Shown: positions 8,250 through 18,372, counted from the first letter of the stretch. The stretch: DNA of 64,000 nt from CAWCOU01 sp963797335 (GCA_963797335.1 CAWCOU010000006.1:434001-498000), one strand, 5' to 3'. Notes: generated by a model not told the origin, from the letters alone. Program-made: numbers and translations.

Positions 8250-9551
8250 TCACTCATGCAGAATGCCCTTATAATCAATAGTCAGTTGATCTAAGCTCAA
8301 GCGATTTAAAAACAAGGAATAAGTCATCCACGCGGTTAAGGCAGCTAAATCTTTGAACTGAGGGGGCAGGTATTTGGGCGGCATGACAATGCCTTCGTGC
8401 TGGAGATCTGCAAGGGTATGCAGGTCCTCTAGCGTGGTTTTTCCTAGGAATAATAGCGGTATCCTATCCTGCAAACCATTTTTGATGGCGAGACGAATAT
8501 AGTTATAAATCAACACAAAGCCTTTGCTGTAAGACAAATCTTTAGTAAACGGGCCGGCATGAGGTAAAGAGCCTCGAAATACTCGGGTGGTGGCGTTATA
8601 ACTTTCTTCGGGGGTAAAACCTTGCTCCTGATAAAAATGGAACACATCTAAAAAATTACCGCCCTGCTCCGCCATATCAATGGCTGTGACCCGATGTGTG
8701 AGGCGTTGGACACGTTGCGGGTATGACGAAAAGGTGAAAATTTCCATGATAATCGCCAGCCCTTCCTGATTGATGGTAGAGGAAGGCGGCCCCTTGCTTA
8801 AGAAAGTGCATACCGGCTGCGCTAAGCCGTTGAGAGTGGTTCCGACATGCACCCAGCCTTCGTGTACTTCAAAGGCGCGCAGGTCGCGCTCGCTGAATAA
8901 AGCGTCCTTACGCAGCTTAATCCATTCGGCACCAGCCGATGCATCCGCCAAAATATCATCACTCAACCGCACCCGCACTTGGTGATCGCCACCACTGTCA
9001 AAATAACGACTGAGCCGTTCATCGAGGATTTGCACCGCTTCTTCGCTGGTATAATGTTTTTCCTCCATGGGGTCCAGTTGCGGTTTAATGCGTGATAAGG
9101 TGCTGGAGACCAGAGCAGCTAAATCCCGTAAAGTGGGCGCACCGGCATAAAAGGCATCTTGAGAGCTGCCGTACAGCTCTTGGGAGATTTTAGCAAATTC
9201 CAGGGTGCCACGAGCTTGCAATAAACGCACGACCTCTCGATATTCCCGGCAAATACGCAGCATGATATTGGCAACGCCGCTGAATTGCCCTAATTGCTTA
9301 CGGACATCCCGTTCAATGGCATAAAATTCTTCCGTTTTTTGGATAGGATCAAATTGCAAGGGGATTTTTTCGTAGGTTTCGGTCGTGATAACCGGTAATT
9401 TCTTGCATTTATCCTCAAAAAATTGTATTTGTGCTTCTGCGGGCCATTTAAGCGCGTTCAAGATGCGAATAGGCTTTTGAGCTTCCACGATCCGTTCGGA
9501 AAGGGTACGGAGGGTCTGCTGGTAGGAATTTAACTCAAAGGTCATGGCCAT
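8250..9551 (-). CDS. DUF1704 (MATCAP/KIAA0895-like) putative metallocarboxypeptidase
   Basis: A 433-residue protein of the DUF1704 family, often annotated 'flavohemoglobin expression-modulating QEGLA motif protein'. The QEGLA-like motif is INQEGLAIIMEI. The putative zinc site is HEGWVH (HExxxH) near residue 233, with the conserved VGTTLNGLAQP following. The vertebrate members MATCAP1/2 are tyrosine carboxypeptidases acting on tubulin; bacterial substrates are unknown. No signal peptide. Two in-frame ATGs (9551 and 9545) both lie behind AGGAAG; the second has the better spacing. Divergent from the MFS gene across 83 bp. Confidence 0.85.
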   Translation of the reverse strand: MAMTFELNSYQQTLRTLSERIVEAQKPIRILNALKWPAEAQIQFFEDKCKKLPVITTETYEKIPLQFDPIQKTEEFYAIERDVRKQLGQFSGVANIMLRICREYREVVRLLQARGTLEFAKISQELYGSSQDAFYAGAPTLRDLAALVSSTLSRIKPQLDPMEEKHYTSEEAVQILDERLSRYFDSGGDHQVRVRLSDDILADASAGAEWIKLRKDALFSERDLRAFEVHEGWVHVGTTLNGLAQPVCTFLSKGPPSSTINQEGLAIIMEIFTFSSYPQRVQRLTHRVTAIDMAEQGGNFLDVFHFYQEQGFTPEESYNATTRVFRGSLPHAGPFTKDLSYSKGFVLIYNYIRLAIKNGLQDRIPLLFLGKTTLEDLHTLADLQHEGIVMPPKYLPPQFKDLAALTAWMTYSLFLNRLSLDQLTIDYKGILHE

Positions 9552-9634
9552 GACTTCCTGTGAATGAAGGAAATTAGTACTGTACTATAGGCTGAAATAG
9601 GGTTAATGTCATCCTTAGTTGATTAAGGTTAGCT

Positions 9635-10957
9635 ATGCATAGGCATACAGCAATCAAGATCTATCCCAAGCAACAAACCGCCCGACAGGCCATACGGGGA
9701 GCATTGGTTTGTTTTGCTGCTTCGCTCTTTTTCTTCTACGAATTTTTTCAATTGAACATGTTTAACGCCATTAATCCCTCCTTGATGCGCGAGTTCCACA
9801 TCAACGCGGCTCAAATAGGCGTTATTTCTGCTTACTATTTTTTCGCTAACATCTTGTTCCAATTTCCGGCCGGTATCATCTTAGACAGAGTAAATACTCG
9901 AAAAATGATCATCATGGCGATGTCCGTATCGATTCTTTGCACCTTGGGATTTGCCCATGCTCAATCGGTTCAGCTCATTCAATTATGTCGTTTTTTTACC
10001 GGTATCGCGGCTTGTTTTTGCTTCTTAAGCTGCTTGCGGCTGGCGTCCCGTTGGTTCCCACCGAAACGATTGGCTCTAGTCATCGGTTTAATTGTCACGA
10101 TTGCCATGATGGGCGGTACTGTGGCACAAACGCCGATGACCTGGCTGACTGATGTCTTTGGTTGGCGCTATGCCTTATGGGTAGATGCAATGGGTGGTTT
10201 TGCTATTTTAGTGTTCATCTTTTGCGTAGTACGTGATTACCCACCAGAAAGCCAAGATATTTTTTTACACCACCGCCGAGCATTGGCAGATATTGGGTTT
10301 TGGCAAGCGTTGCGTAAAACGATTATGAATGGCCAAAATTGGCTGGCGGGGCTTTATACCTCACTGATGAATTTACCTATCTTTTTATTGGGTGCGATCT
10401 GGGGTAGCCTGTATTTGGTGCAAATTCATCATTTACCACGAATCAGTGCTTCCCATATTACGACGATGATTTTTATCGGTACTATCCTAGGTTCCCCGAT
10501 CATTGGTATGTTTTCCGATTTCATCAATCGCCGCAAGATGCCGATGATGATTTGCGCGATTATTTCTTTGTTGATTATGATCCCCATTATTTATTTACCT
10601 CACATTACTTCATCATCGGGTATGATTTTATTTTTTATGTTAGGTTTTTTTACCAGTGGTCAGGTGATTAGTTATGCGTTGATTACCGAAAGTAACGAGC
10701 CCTGGCTGACAGCAACCGCTACCGGTATAGCCTCTACTTTAATTATGGCCGGAGGTACTTTGCAGCCCTTATTTGGCTGGTTGCTGGAATGGCGGTGGGA
10801 TAAACAAATGGTAAACGGTGTTCCACAGTTTTCATGGTCTGATTTCCAACTGGCATTAGCCATTATTCCAATCGCTTTTTTATTGAGCACGTTGCTCACT
10901 TTTCTCATTCGAGATAGCCATCCAGACAGGGGGCCGGGACGACGGAGTTGGGGGTGA
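9635..10957 (+). CDS. Major facilitator superfamily transporter
   Basis: A 440-residue inner-membrane protein with about twelve hydrophobic helices and the MFS motif-A region between helices 2 and 3 (FPAGIILDRVNTRKMI). A second copy of the motif is in the other half (SDFINRRKMP). General style resembles the proton-coupled anion/metabolite symporters found in many copies in Legionella and Coxiella; the substrate is not readable. The last eight or so codons (GPGRRSWG) come from a family C repeat at 10936-10965, so the original C-terminus was probably replaced. Confidence 0.85.
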   Translation: MHRHTAIKIYPKQQTARQAIRGALVCFAASLFFFYEFFQLNMFNAINPSLMREFHINAAQIGVISAYYFFANILFQFPAGIILDRVNTRKMIIMAMSVSILCTLGFAHAQSVQLIQLCRFFTGIAACFCFLSCLRLASRWFPPKRLALVIGLIVTIAMMGGTVAQTPMTWLTDVFGWRYALWVDAMGGFAILVFIFCVVRDYPPESQDIFLHHRRALADIGFWQALRKTIMNGQNWLAGLYTSLMNLPIFLLGAIWGSLYLVQIHHLPRISASHITTMIFIGTILGSPIIGMFSDFINRRKMPMMICAIISLLIMIPIIYLPHITSSSGMILFFMLGFFTSGQVISYALITESNEPWLTATATGIASTLIMAGGTLQPLFGWLLEWRWDKQMVNGVPQFSWSDFQLALAIIPIAFLLSTLLTFLIRDSHPDRGPGRRSWG

Positions 10958-10965
10958 GCAGTTAC
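10936..10965. repeat. Family C palindromic repeat, partial copy in the 3' end of the MFS gene
   Basis: GGGACGACGGAGTT followed by GGGGTGAGCAGTTAC matches the reverse complement of the 57677-57741 copy almost base for base. The left half of the palindrome is missing. The MFS stop codon lies inside the repeat. Confidence 0.7.
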
Positions 10966-10991
10966 GTTTTTTCTAGCGTTCGATCTTTCTT

Positions 10992-13544
10992 TTAGCTAGT
11001 AACCGGGTCGTTTTGCAATTCTTCGATAACACGCTCAATACCCACCAGGTGTTCTCCCTCATTCATTTGGATTAACCTGACGCCTTGCGCGCTTCTGCCC
11101 ACGATAGAAATTTCATCGATACGGGTGCGTACTAAGCGGCCTTGGTCGCTGATGAGCATTAGTTCATCGCCGGTAGCTACTTCTAAAGCGCCGATGACTT
11201 TACCGTTGCGTTCGTTGACACGAATTGAAATGACGCCCTGCGCACCACGCGCCGTTTGTCGGTATTCTTCTATTGGCGTGCGTTTGCCGTAACCGTTGGC
11301 CGTTGCCGTTAAAATGGTGCCTTGGGCATGAGCAATAATCATCGCGATGACGCATTGATCGGCGCGTAGTCGAATGCCGCGCACGCCTTTGGTCTTACGA
11401 CCCATAGGTCTTAATCCGGATTCTGGGAAACGCACCACTTTACCGGCATCGCTGAATAACATGATTTCACGCTGGCCGTCGGTGAGATCGGCGCCGACTA
11501 AAGTGTCGCCCTCTTCTAACACAATCGCAATAATTCCATCGGCACGTGGTCGAGAAAAGGCGATGAGTGGCATTTTTTTGATGGTGCCGCGAGCAGTAGC
11601 CAACACCACAAAATGATCTGCTGTGTATTGACGTAGATTCAGTAAGGCATTGATGCGTTCATTTTCAGCTAAGGGTAACAAGTTGACCAAGGGTCGACCA
11701 CGCGCCTGCCTGGAAGCTTGTGGGAGTTTGTATGTTTTTAACCAATAAACCTTACCGGTATTTGAAAAACACAATAAGGTGTCGTGGGTGTTAGCGATAA
11801 TCAGGTGTTCGACGAAGTCTTCTTCTTTCATCAGGGTGGCAGATTTGCCTTTGCCACCCCGGTGCTGGGCTTGGTAATCGGTGAGGGGCTGAGTTTTAGC
11901 ATAGCCCTGGTGAGAAACGGTGACCACCACCTCTTCACTGGAAATTAAATCTTCCATTTGCAAATCTTCTTCACTATCCGCAATGACAGTGCGACGCTCA
12001 TCACCAAACTGCTCTTTCACTTCTAATAATTCGGTACGAATCACCTGCATTAAACGATCCGGGTTGCTGAGGATTTCGATTAAATCCGCAATCAGTCGCA
12101 ATAAATCTTGGTACTCTTGAATGATTTTTTCTTTTTCTAAATTAGTGAGTCGATGCAGGCGTAAATCTAAAATGGCCTGCGCTTGCGCAGGGGATAATCG
12201 GTAGCCGGAATCTACAAGCCCATAACCTGTTTGCAAATCATCGGGGCGGGATATTTGGGCATCGGTTTGTTGCAATAAGTCCACCACCAAGCCCGGGGTC
12301 CATGACTCTGCTAATAGCTTTTCCTTGGCCTCGGCCGGTGTGGCAGATGATTTGATGAGCGCGATGAGTTTATCGATATTCGCTAATGCAACGGCTAAAC
12401 CTTCCAGCAAATGTGCGCGTTCCCGCGCTTTTCGTAAATCAAAAATCGTGCGGCGGGTGACTACTTCACGGCGATGCTGAATAAAGGCTGATAATAATTC
12501 TTTTAGATTCAATACGCGCGGTTGGCCGTGATCCAAAGCCACCATATTAATGCCAAAGGTCACTTGGAGTTGCGTTTGTAAAAAGAGATTATTGAGTAAT
12601 ACTTCGGCATTTTCGTTACGACGAACCTCAATGACAATACGCATCCCATCGCGGTCGGATTCATCACGGATAGCAGTAATGCCTTCCACTCGTTTTTCCT
12701 TAACCAATTCACCGATTCTTTCTAATAATTTGGCTTTATTGACTTGATAGGGCAGCTCATTGACGATAATGGCTTGCTTTCCAGAGTTTTCCTGGGTGTC
12801 GATATAGGCCTTGGCTCGTAACAATAAACGGCCACGCCCGGTACGATAAGCGGCTAAAATGCCGGCCTTGCCATTAATGATGCCGGCGGTGGGGAAATCA
12901 GGGCCTGGGATATGGACCAACAATTCGTCGATACTGATGTCTGGGTTGTCCATCAGCGCAATACAGCCATCGATGGTTTCCCCCAGGTTATGAGGGGGGA
13001 TATTGGTGGCCATACCCACAGCAATACCAGAGGAACCATTGACCAGTAGATTGGGGGCCCGGGTGGGTAGCACCACGGGTATTTCTTCGGTTTCATCGTA
13101 ATTGGGGGCAAAATCGACGGTTTCTTTTTCCAGATCGGCCAACATGGCGTGGGAAAAGCGCGACATACGGATTTCGGTATAACGCATGGCGGCTGGGGCA
13201 TCCCCGTCTACCGAGCCAAAGTTACCCTGACCATCGACCAATAGATAGCGTAGGGAAAAGGGTTGGGCCATACGGACGATGGTGTCATAAACCGCCGTAT
13301 CGCTATGGGGATGGTATTTACCAATCACGTCGCCGACAATACGGGCGGATTTTTTATAGGGTTTATTCCAATCATTGCCCAATTGCTGCATGGCATATAG
13401 GGCGCGTCTATGCACCGGTTTTAAACCATCGCGTACATCGGGCAGCGCACGACCCACGATAACGCTCATGGCATAGTCCAGATAGGACTGCTTCATTTCT
13501 TGTTCAATGGAAACGCGGGAAACTTCTTTAGAATGTGTCAACAT
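10992..13544 (-). CDS. gyrA: DNA gyrase subunit A
   Basis: The cleavage/rejoining subunit of gyrase, acting with GyrB to introduce negative supercoils. From the ATG at 13544 the protein starts MLTHSKEVSRVSIEQEMKQS, which is register-matched to E. coli GyrA; an upstream ATG at 13583 would add 13 non-homologous residues. The active-site Tyr is in AAMRYTEIRMS, and the C-terminal beta-pinwheel blades carry the GyrA box (QARGRP) and blade repeats. The quinolone-resistance region reads YHPHSDTAVYDT, with Ser at E. coli position 81 (normally Gly) and Thr at 83. About 850 residues, full length. Divergent from the amidohydrolase gene. Confidence 0.98.
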   Translation of the reverse strand: MLTHSKEVSRVSIEQEMKQSYLDYAMSVIVGRALPDVRDGLKPVHRRALYAMQQLGNDWNKPYKKSARIVGDVIGKYHPHSDTAVYDTIVRMAQPFSLRYLLVDGQGNFGSVDGDAPAAMRYTEIRMSRFSHAMLADLEKETVDFAPNYDETEEIPVVLPTRAPNLLVNGSSGIAVGMATNIPPHNLGETIDGCIALMDNPDISIDELLVHIPGPDFPTAGIINGKAGILAAYRTGRGRLLLRAKAYIDTQENSGKQAIIVNELPYQVNKAKLLERIGELVKEKRVEGITAIRDESDRDGMRIVIEVRRNENAEVLLNNLFLQTQLQVTFGINMVALDHGQPRVLNLKELLSAFIQHRREVVTRRTIFDLRKARERAHLLEGLAVALANIDKLIALIKSSATPAEAKEKLLAESWTPGLVVDLLQQTDAQISRPDDLQTGYGLVDSGYRLSPAQAQAILDLRLHRLTNLEKEKIIQEYQDLLRLIADLIEILSNPDRLMQVIRTELLEVKEQFGDERRTVIADSEEDLQMEDLISSEEVVVTVSHQGYAKTQPLTDYQAQHRGGKGKSATLMKEEDFVEHLIIANTHDTLLCFSNTGKVYWLKTYKLPQASRQARGRPLVNLLPLAENERINALLNLRQYTADHFVVLATARGTIKKMPLIAFSRPRADGIIAIVLEEGDTLVGADLTDGQREIMLFSDAGKVVRFPESGLRPMGRKTKGVRGIRLRADQCVIAMIIAHAQGTILTATANGYGKRTPIEEYRQTARGAQGVISIRVNERNGKVIGALEVATGDELMLISDQGRLVRTRIDEISIVGRSAQGVRLIQMNEGEHLVGIERVIEELQNDPVTS

Positions 13545-13691
13545 CCGGGATAAGACCTTGTGGAATATGAAAAAAAATGGCAAAGGCAGAGCCCTTGTCT
13601 ATTCGATTATGATAACATACACTAGCCGTTTGCTCCAGGGGCCAACCGGAATATCCTCAGTGAATTTGAAAATGAGACTTGGCGAACGTAA

Positions 13692-15014
13692 ATGAAAACA
13701 TCCATTGATACTTTATTAAATCCGCGTTGGCTAATCCCTATTATTCCTCAAAATACGGTATTAGAGGGTCATTCGGTGGCCATAGATAAGGGGCGCATTG
13801 TCGCGATCTTACCTTCTGCGCAGGCACTAGCCGCTTATCATCCTCAAACGACGATTAATTTACCCGAACATGCAGTAATGCCAGGGCTCATCAATGCCCA
13901 CGCCCATAGCCCCATGACTTTATTCCGCGGCATCGCCGATGATTTGCAGTTAATGGACTGGTTAAATCACCATATCTGGCCTCTGGAAAAACGCTGGATG
14001 GATGAGGATTTTATGAGGGATGGCACGGAATTGGCCTTTCTGGAAATGATCCGCGGTGGCACCACTTGTTTTAATGAGAATTTCTTTTTTTGTGATGTGA
14101 CTGCCGAAGTCACCCTGGCCGCCGGCTTGCGGGCAATGATTGGCACGGAGGTGATTAATTTCCCTTCCCGTTACGCAGCCACCATGCCCGAATATTTAGC
14201 GAAAATGAAGGTTTTTTGTCTAAAATGGCAAAACCACGGCTTAATTAAACCCTCTATCCATCCACAAGGTCCGTATACAGTGGATGATGATAGTTTTTTG
14301 GCTGTCAAAGAATTTGCCGATCAGCATCAACTAATGGTTCATTTGCATTTGCATGAAACAGCGGCTGAAATTGCACAAAGTTTACAGCAATACCAAAAAC
14401 GGCCGTTGCGGCGATTATATGATCTGGGTTTGGTTTCCGAACGTCTGCAATGCATTCACATGACACAGATTGCGGAGGAAGATTGGGAAATTTTACGAGC
14501 TACCCAACCGCAGATAGTGCATTGCCCAGAATCTAACTTAAAATTGGCTAGTGGATTTTGTCCAGTGCCCGCGTTATTAAAAGCGGGTATACACGTCGGT
14601 TTGGGTACGGATGGTGCCGCGAGTAATAATGACCTGGATATGTTCGGCGAGATGCGTACGGCTTCGTTGCTTGCCAAGGGTATTACTCGAGATTCCACTG
14701 CACTGGACGCTTCGACCACATTGGAATTGGCGACTATGGGTGGCGCCTATGCGCTGGGCTGGAACGATACCATTGGCTCGCTGGAGGTAGGTAAGTCAGC
14801 AGATATGATTGCGGTGGATTTATCGCATCCCAACACGCAACCCGTTTACCACCCTGTTTCACAAATTGCCTATGCGGTGAACAGCAGGCAAGTGACTGAT
14901 GTGTGGGTGGCAGGACGGCAGTTGCTGAGTAAAGGCGAGTTTACCACGTTGGATGAGGATGTTATTTTAACGAAGGCAAAGCAGTGGCGAGAAAAAATCA
15001 TGACCACGAACTAG
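13692..15014 (+). CDS. mtaD: TRZ/ATZ-family amidohydrolase, 5-methylthioadenosine/S-adenosylhomocysteine deaminase-like
   Basis: A 440-residue metal-dependent deaminase of the amidohydrolase superfamily. The first metal site is NAHAHSPMTLFRG, the second HLHLHET, the third CIHMTQ; GTDGAASNNDLDMF supplies the catalytic Asp. These match the MtaD group that deaminates methylthioadenosine or S-adenosylhomocysteine in methionine/SAM salvage. Closely related enzymes act on guanine or triazines, so the exact substrate is inferred. In many gammaproteobacteria mtaD lies near gyrA and ubiG; here it is divergent from gyrA. The acetoacetyl-CoA synthetase gene follows 31 bp later. Confidence 0.87.
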   Translation: MKTSIDTLLNPRWLIPIIPQNTVLEGHSVAIDKGRIVAILPSAQALAAYHPQTTINLPEHAVMPGLINAHAHSPMTLFRGIADDLQLMDWLNHHIWPLEKRWMDEDFMRDGTELAFLEMIRGGTTCFNENFFFCDVTAEVTLAAGLRAMIGTEVINFPSRYAATMPEYLAKMKVFCLKWQNHGLIKPSIHPQGPYTVDDDSFLAVKEFADQHQLMVHLHLHETAAEIAQSLQQYQKRPLRRLYDLGLVSERLQCIHMTQIAEEDWEILRATQPQIVHCPESNLKLASGFCPVPALLKAGIHVGLGTDGAASNNDLDMFGEMRTASLLAKGITRDSTALDASTTLELATMGGAYALGWNDTIGSLEVGKSADMIAVDLSHPNTQPVYHPVSQIAYAVNSRQVTDVWVAGRQLLSKGEFTTLDEDVILTKAKQWREKIMTTN

Positions 15015-15045
15015 GAGCCGTCTGGTAACCCCCCGGTCTCAATCT

Positions 15046-17016
15046 ATGAATGACGAAAACGATCAACCGATTTGGAGTCCATCTCCAGAAGCAATGGCTA
15101 ATAGCCAAATGATGCGATTCTTGCATTATGTCAATGAGCAACATCAGCTCAGCCTACCGGATTACGCCAGTCTCTATGATTGGTCGATTACCTACCCTGA
15201 GCTCTTCTGGGTGGATATTTGGAATTTCTGCCAGGTTCTAGCCAGCAAACGCTGGGATCAGGTATTGCAAGACGGCGATAAAATGCCCGGGGCACAATGG
15301 TTTACCGGGGCCAGACTTAACTTCGCGGAAAATCTCCTACGTCACAATAGCGATAAAACGGCGCTTATTTTTTGGAACGAACACGGGGATAGGCGCAGCA
15401 TCACCTATTCTCAGCTTCACGAGCAGGTGCGAGAACTGGCGGCAGCGCTCTGGCAAGCCGGCGTGCAGGCCAATGATAGAGTAGCCGGTCTATTACCCAA
15501 TATGCCGGAAGCCATTATCGCGATGTTAGCAACGACTAGCATAGGCGCCATATGGTCGTCGTGCTCACCCGATTTTGGGGTGCAAGGGGTGTTTGATCGT
15601 TTCTATCAAATCCAGCCGAAAATTTTATTTGCGGCTGATGGCTATTATTATAATGGCAAAAGCTATGATGCAATGGACAAAATAAGGGAGTTAGTAGAAA
15701 AAATACCCTGTATCGAAAAGACCATTGTCATCCCCTATTTGCAGCCTCAGCCTAATCTTACCTCGCTACCCAATGCCGTGTATTTTCAAGATTTCCGGCA
15801 ACCGTCGGCTGCATTAAATTTTGCGCAGCTGCCGTTTAATCACCCTGTCTATATTTTGTATTCTTCTGGCACCACTGGCGCGCCTAAGTGCATTGTTCAC
15901 GGTGCCGGTGGGGTATTATTGCAGCACCTCAAGGAATTAATGCTGCACACCGATCTTAGGCAAGACGATGTCTTTATGTATTTCACCACCTGTGGTTGGA
16001 TGATGTGGAATTTTTTGGTGAGTGGCCTACTGACGGGGGCAACTTTGGTCTTATACGATGGCTCGCCGTTTTTCCCTCATTTCAGCTCCATGTTCGACTT
16101 GATCGATCGCGAGCATATCAGCGTATTTGGTTGTGGGGCTAAATTTATCGCCACTATCGAAAAAGCGCGCCAAACTCCCATAAAAAGTCATCGCCTAAAC
16201 GCTTTGCGCACCATCCTGTCGACCGGTTCTCCTTTGTTGGCGCATAATTTTGATTATGTCTATCAACACATTAAAAAAGAGGTCTGCTTATCGTCTATTT
16301 CTGGGGGTACTGATATCGTTTCTTGTTTTGCGTTGGGTAACCCTTTACTGCCAGTCTACAAGGGGGAGCTGCAATGCCGCGGGTTAGGGCTTAAGGTCGA
16401 GGTTTTTGATGAGTCGGGACAAGCCGTGCAAGCGGAGAAAGGGGAGTTGGTCTGTACAGCGCCCTTCCCCGTCATGCCCGTCTATTTTTGGAATGATCCT
16501 GATGGGCAACGTTATCACGATGCTTATTTCGCTAAGTTCCCCGGCATTTGGGCTCATGGCGATTATGCTGAATTGACGATTCATGGCGGTTTAATTATTT
16601 ACGGCCGCTCTGATGCCACTTTAAAGCCGGCCGGCGTGCGTATTGGTACCGCGGAAATTTATAAACTCGTCGAAACGATCCCGGAAATTGCGGAAAGTGC
16701 GGTTATCGGCCAGGATTGGCAGAACGATGTCCGAATTATTCTGTTTGTTAAGCTGCAAGATGGGTTGGAGCTTAACCAAAGCTTAACGGATACGATTAAA
16801 GAAACCATTCGGAAGCAAGCTTCAATACACCACATACCCGCCAAAATTATCCAAGTGCCTGATATTCCTAAAACCATTAACGGCAAGATCGTGGAACTGG
16901 CTATCAAACAGGTCGTTCAAGGACAGGCCGTTAAAAACAAGCATGTGTTAGCGAACCCTGAATCACTGGACTATTTTAAAAACCGGGCAGAATTGATAGA
17001 GGTTAAAGCCTCCTGA
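15046..17016 (+). CDS. aacS: Acetoacetyl-CoA synthetase
   Basis: Activates acetoacetate to acetoacetyl-CoA with ATP, feeding lipid or polyhydroxybutyrate metabolism. The 656-residue ANL-superfamily protein has the N-terminal ACAS domain (AQWFTGARLNFAENLL), the P-loop-like YILYSSGTTGAPKCIVHG near 270, the A5-type YFTTCGWMMWNF, and the C-terminal lysine region PKTINGKIVE near residue 615. Length and the ISGGTDIVSCF segment fit AACS rather than acetyl-CoA synthetase. It follows the amidohydrolase closely but a functional link is not evident. Confidence 0.93.
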   Translation: MNDENDQPIWSPSPEAMANSQMMRFLHYVNEQHQLSLPDYASLYDWSITYPELFWVDIWNFCQVLASKRWDQVLQDGDKMPGAQWFTGARLNFAENLLRHNSDKTALIFWNEHGDRRSITYSQLHEQVRELAAALWQAGVQANDRVAGLLPNMPEAIIAMLATTSIGAIWSSCSPDFGVQGVFDRFYQIQPKILFAADGYYYNGKSYDAMDKIRELVEKIPCIEKTIVIPYLQPQPNLTSLPNAVYFQDFRQPSAALNFAQLPFNHPVYILYSSGTTGAPKCIVHGAGGVLLQHLKELMLHTDLRQDDVFMYFTTCGWMMWNFLVSGLLTGATLVLYDGSPFFPHFSSMFDLIDREHISVFGCGAKFIATIEKARQTPIKSHRLNALRTILSTGSPLLAHNFDYVYQHIKKEVCLSSISGGTDIVSCFALGNPLLPVYKGELQCRGLGLKVEVFDESGQAVQAEKGELVCTAPFPVMPVYFWNDPDGQRYHDAYFAKFPGIWAHGDYAELTIHGGLIIYGRSDATLKPAGVRIGTAEIYKLVETIPEIAESAVIGQDWQNDVRIILFVKLQDGLELNQSLTDTIKETIRKQASIHHIPAKIIQVPDIPKTINGKIVELAIKQVVQGQAVKNKHVLANPESLDYFKNRAELIEVKAS

Positions 17017-17091
17017 GCTTGCTTGTGCTCGGATCGCCTTAATGATAAAATCTATAGATTGTTATATCGAATCAATTTTTTGACAGTTACC

Positions 17092-18372
17092 ATGAAAAAA
17101 ATCCGTGCATTTTTTGGTTCTTGTGAATTTAATTTCACTGATTGGTTGATATTATTAGGCATCATTCTCATCCCTTTTTCCACCGGATTGACCAGTCAGG
17201 TCGGATTTGTCGTTGACTACTGTGTGCCTATCTTTTTTGTGACAGCCATCCTAACTTTTTTCGATTTACTATTAAAGCGTAATTCTTTAGCAAAAATAAA
17301 TATCCCGTTTGTATTACTGGGTGGGCTGCTGGCATTATCTACCCTGATTGCTGGGCTAGTCTCTGCCATGTATCCCGGTTCCTTGTATCGTACGCTAAGC
17401 TATTTTCTCGGCTTTTCTATTTTTGTCTATTTATTATCGACTGCTTCGCTCTTAAATAAAAACCCAGTCACTCATTTTTCAATTTTAGCCAAAACATTAG
17501 CAATTTCTGGAATTCTACTAGGCTTGTATTACGTGATTCATTTTTTATACGCAACCTCAATTTATGGTCTCCATCACGCGATTCTAGATAGAACCAACGA
17601 AGGTGTCACCCGATTACCATGGGGTGCCTCCAACACCATTGCCGGCACTTTAAACCCTTTTATCTTTTTAACACTTTATTTGGGATTTATTGAGAAACAG
17701 CCAGAATTAAAAAAGCTTTGGTACTATGGTTGCGCAACCATCTTCCTAGCTGTGTTGTTGACATTATCACGGGGCGGTCTTTTATCTTTATTCTTTGGTA
17801 TTTTAGTTCTTTTCACTTTATTTAAACGTTATTTGTGGTTAGCCATTACGATGCTAATCCCCGGTTTGGTCTATGCGGCTATCTTCTTTTTAAAGGATAC
17901 TTTACCCCAAATGCACTCGGTGCTCTCCGTTCGAGTACACAGCTATAGCAGTGGCAGAACACATATATGGGCAGATAGCATTGCTTGGATACAAAATCAT
18001 TATTTCTCGATGATCGGCTATTATCGATCGTTAAATATGTTTGGGCATAGCTCGCATAATATTTTTCTAACCAGCTTTATTGAACGCGGCCTTATCGGAG
18101 TCCTTTTAATTTTAATATTCTCTGTTATTTATTTTTCATGGGTAATTAAAAATATCAATAACCCTGAAAAAAATGTCAGTAATTTTTATAAATTTGTCAT
18201 GGCCGCCACATTCGCATCGTGGCTTCATTTTCAAACTGAAGATTTTAACTTTACCCAACCTTATTTTTTCTATAGTTGGTGCTTACTAGGCCTTGTCTTT
18301 GCCGCTAAATTGATATTATCCACCACCACATCTCCATCCGTGAAATTGAATGAACCCGATAAAACTGAGTGA
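17092..18372 (+). CDS. O-antigen ligase/polymerase (WaaL/Wzy-like) membrane protein
   Basis: A hydrophobic protein of about 426 residues with roughly ten to twelve membrane helices and one large periplasmic loop (about residues 280-330, SYSSGRTHIWADSIAWIQNH, then GHSSHNIFL). This topology and the Gly-His-x-x-His-N motif are typical of the Wzy_C family: O-antigen ligases (WaaL) and polymerases (Wzy). They act on undecaprenyl-linked glycans at the periplasmic face. Ligase and polymerase cannot be separated by sequence alone. The ATG at 17092 is preferred over an in-frame TTG at 17023. Its end overlaps the flippase gene by 23 bp. Confidence 0.82.
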   Translation: MKKIRAFFGSCEFNFTDWLILLGIILIPFSTGLTSQVGFVVDYCVPIFFVTAILTFFDLLLKRNSLAKINIPFVLLGGLLALSTLIAGLVSAMYPGSLYRTLSYFLGFSIFVYLLSTASLLNKNPVTHFSILAKTLAISGILLGLYYVIHFLYATSIYGLHHAILDRTNEGVTRLPWGASNTIAGTLNPFIFLTLYLGFIEKQPELKKLWYYGCATIFLAVLLTLSRGGLLSLFFGILVLFTLFKRYLWLAITMLIPGLVYAAIFFLKDTLPQMHSVLSVRVHSYSSGRTHIWADSIAWIQNHYFSMIGYYRSLNMFGHSSHNIFLTSFIERGLIGVLLILIFSVIYFSWVIKNINNPEKNVSNFYKFVMAATFASWLHFQTEDFNFTQPYFFYSWCLLGLVFAAKLILSTTTSPSVKLNEPDKTE

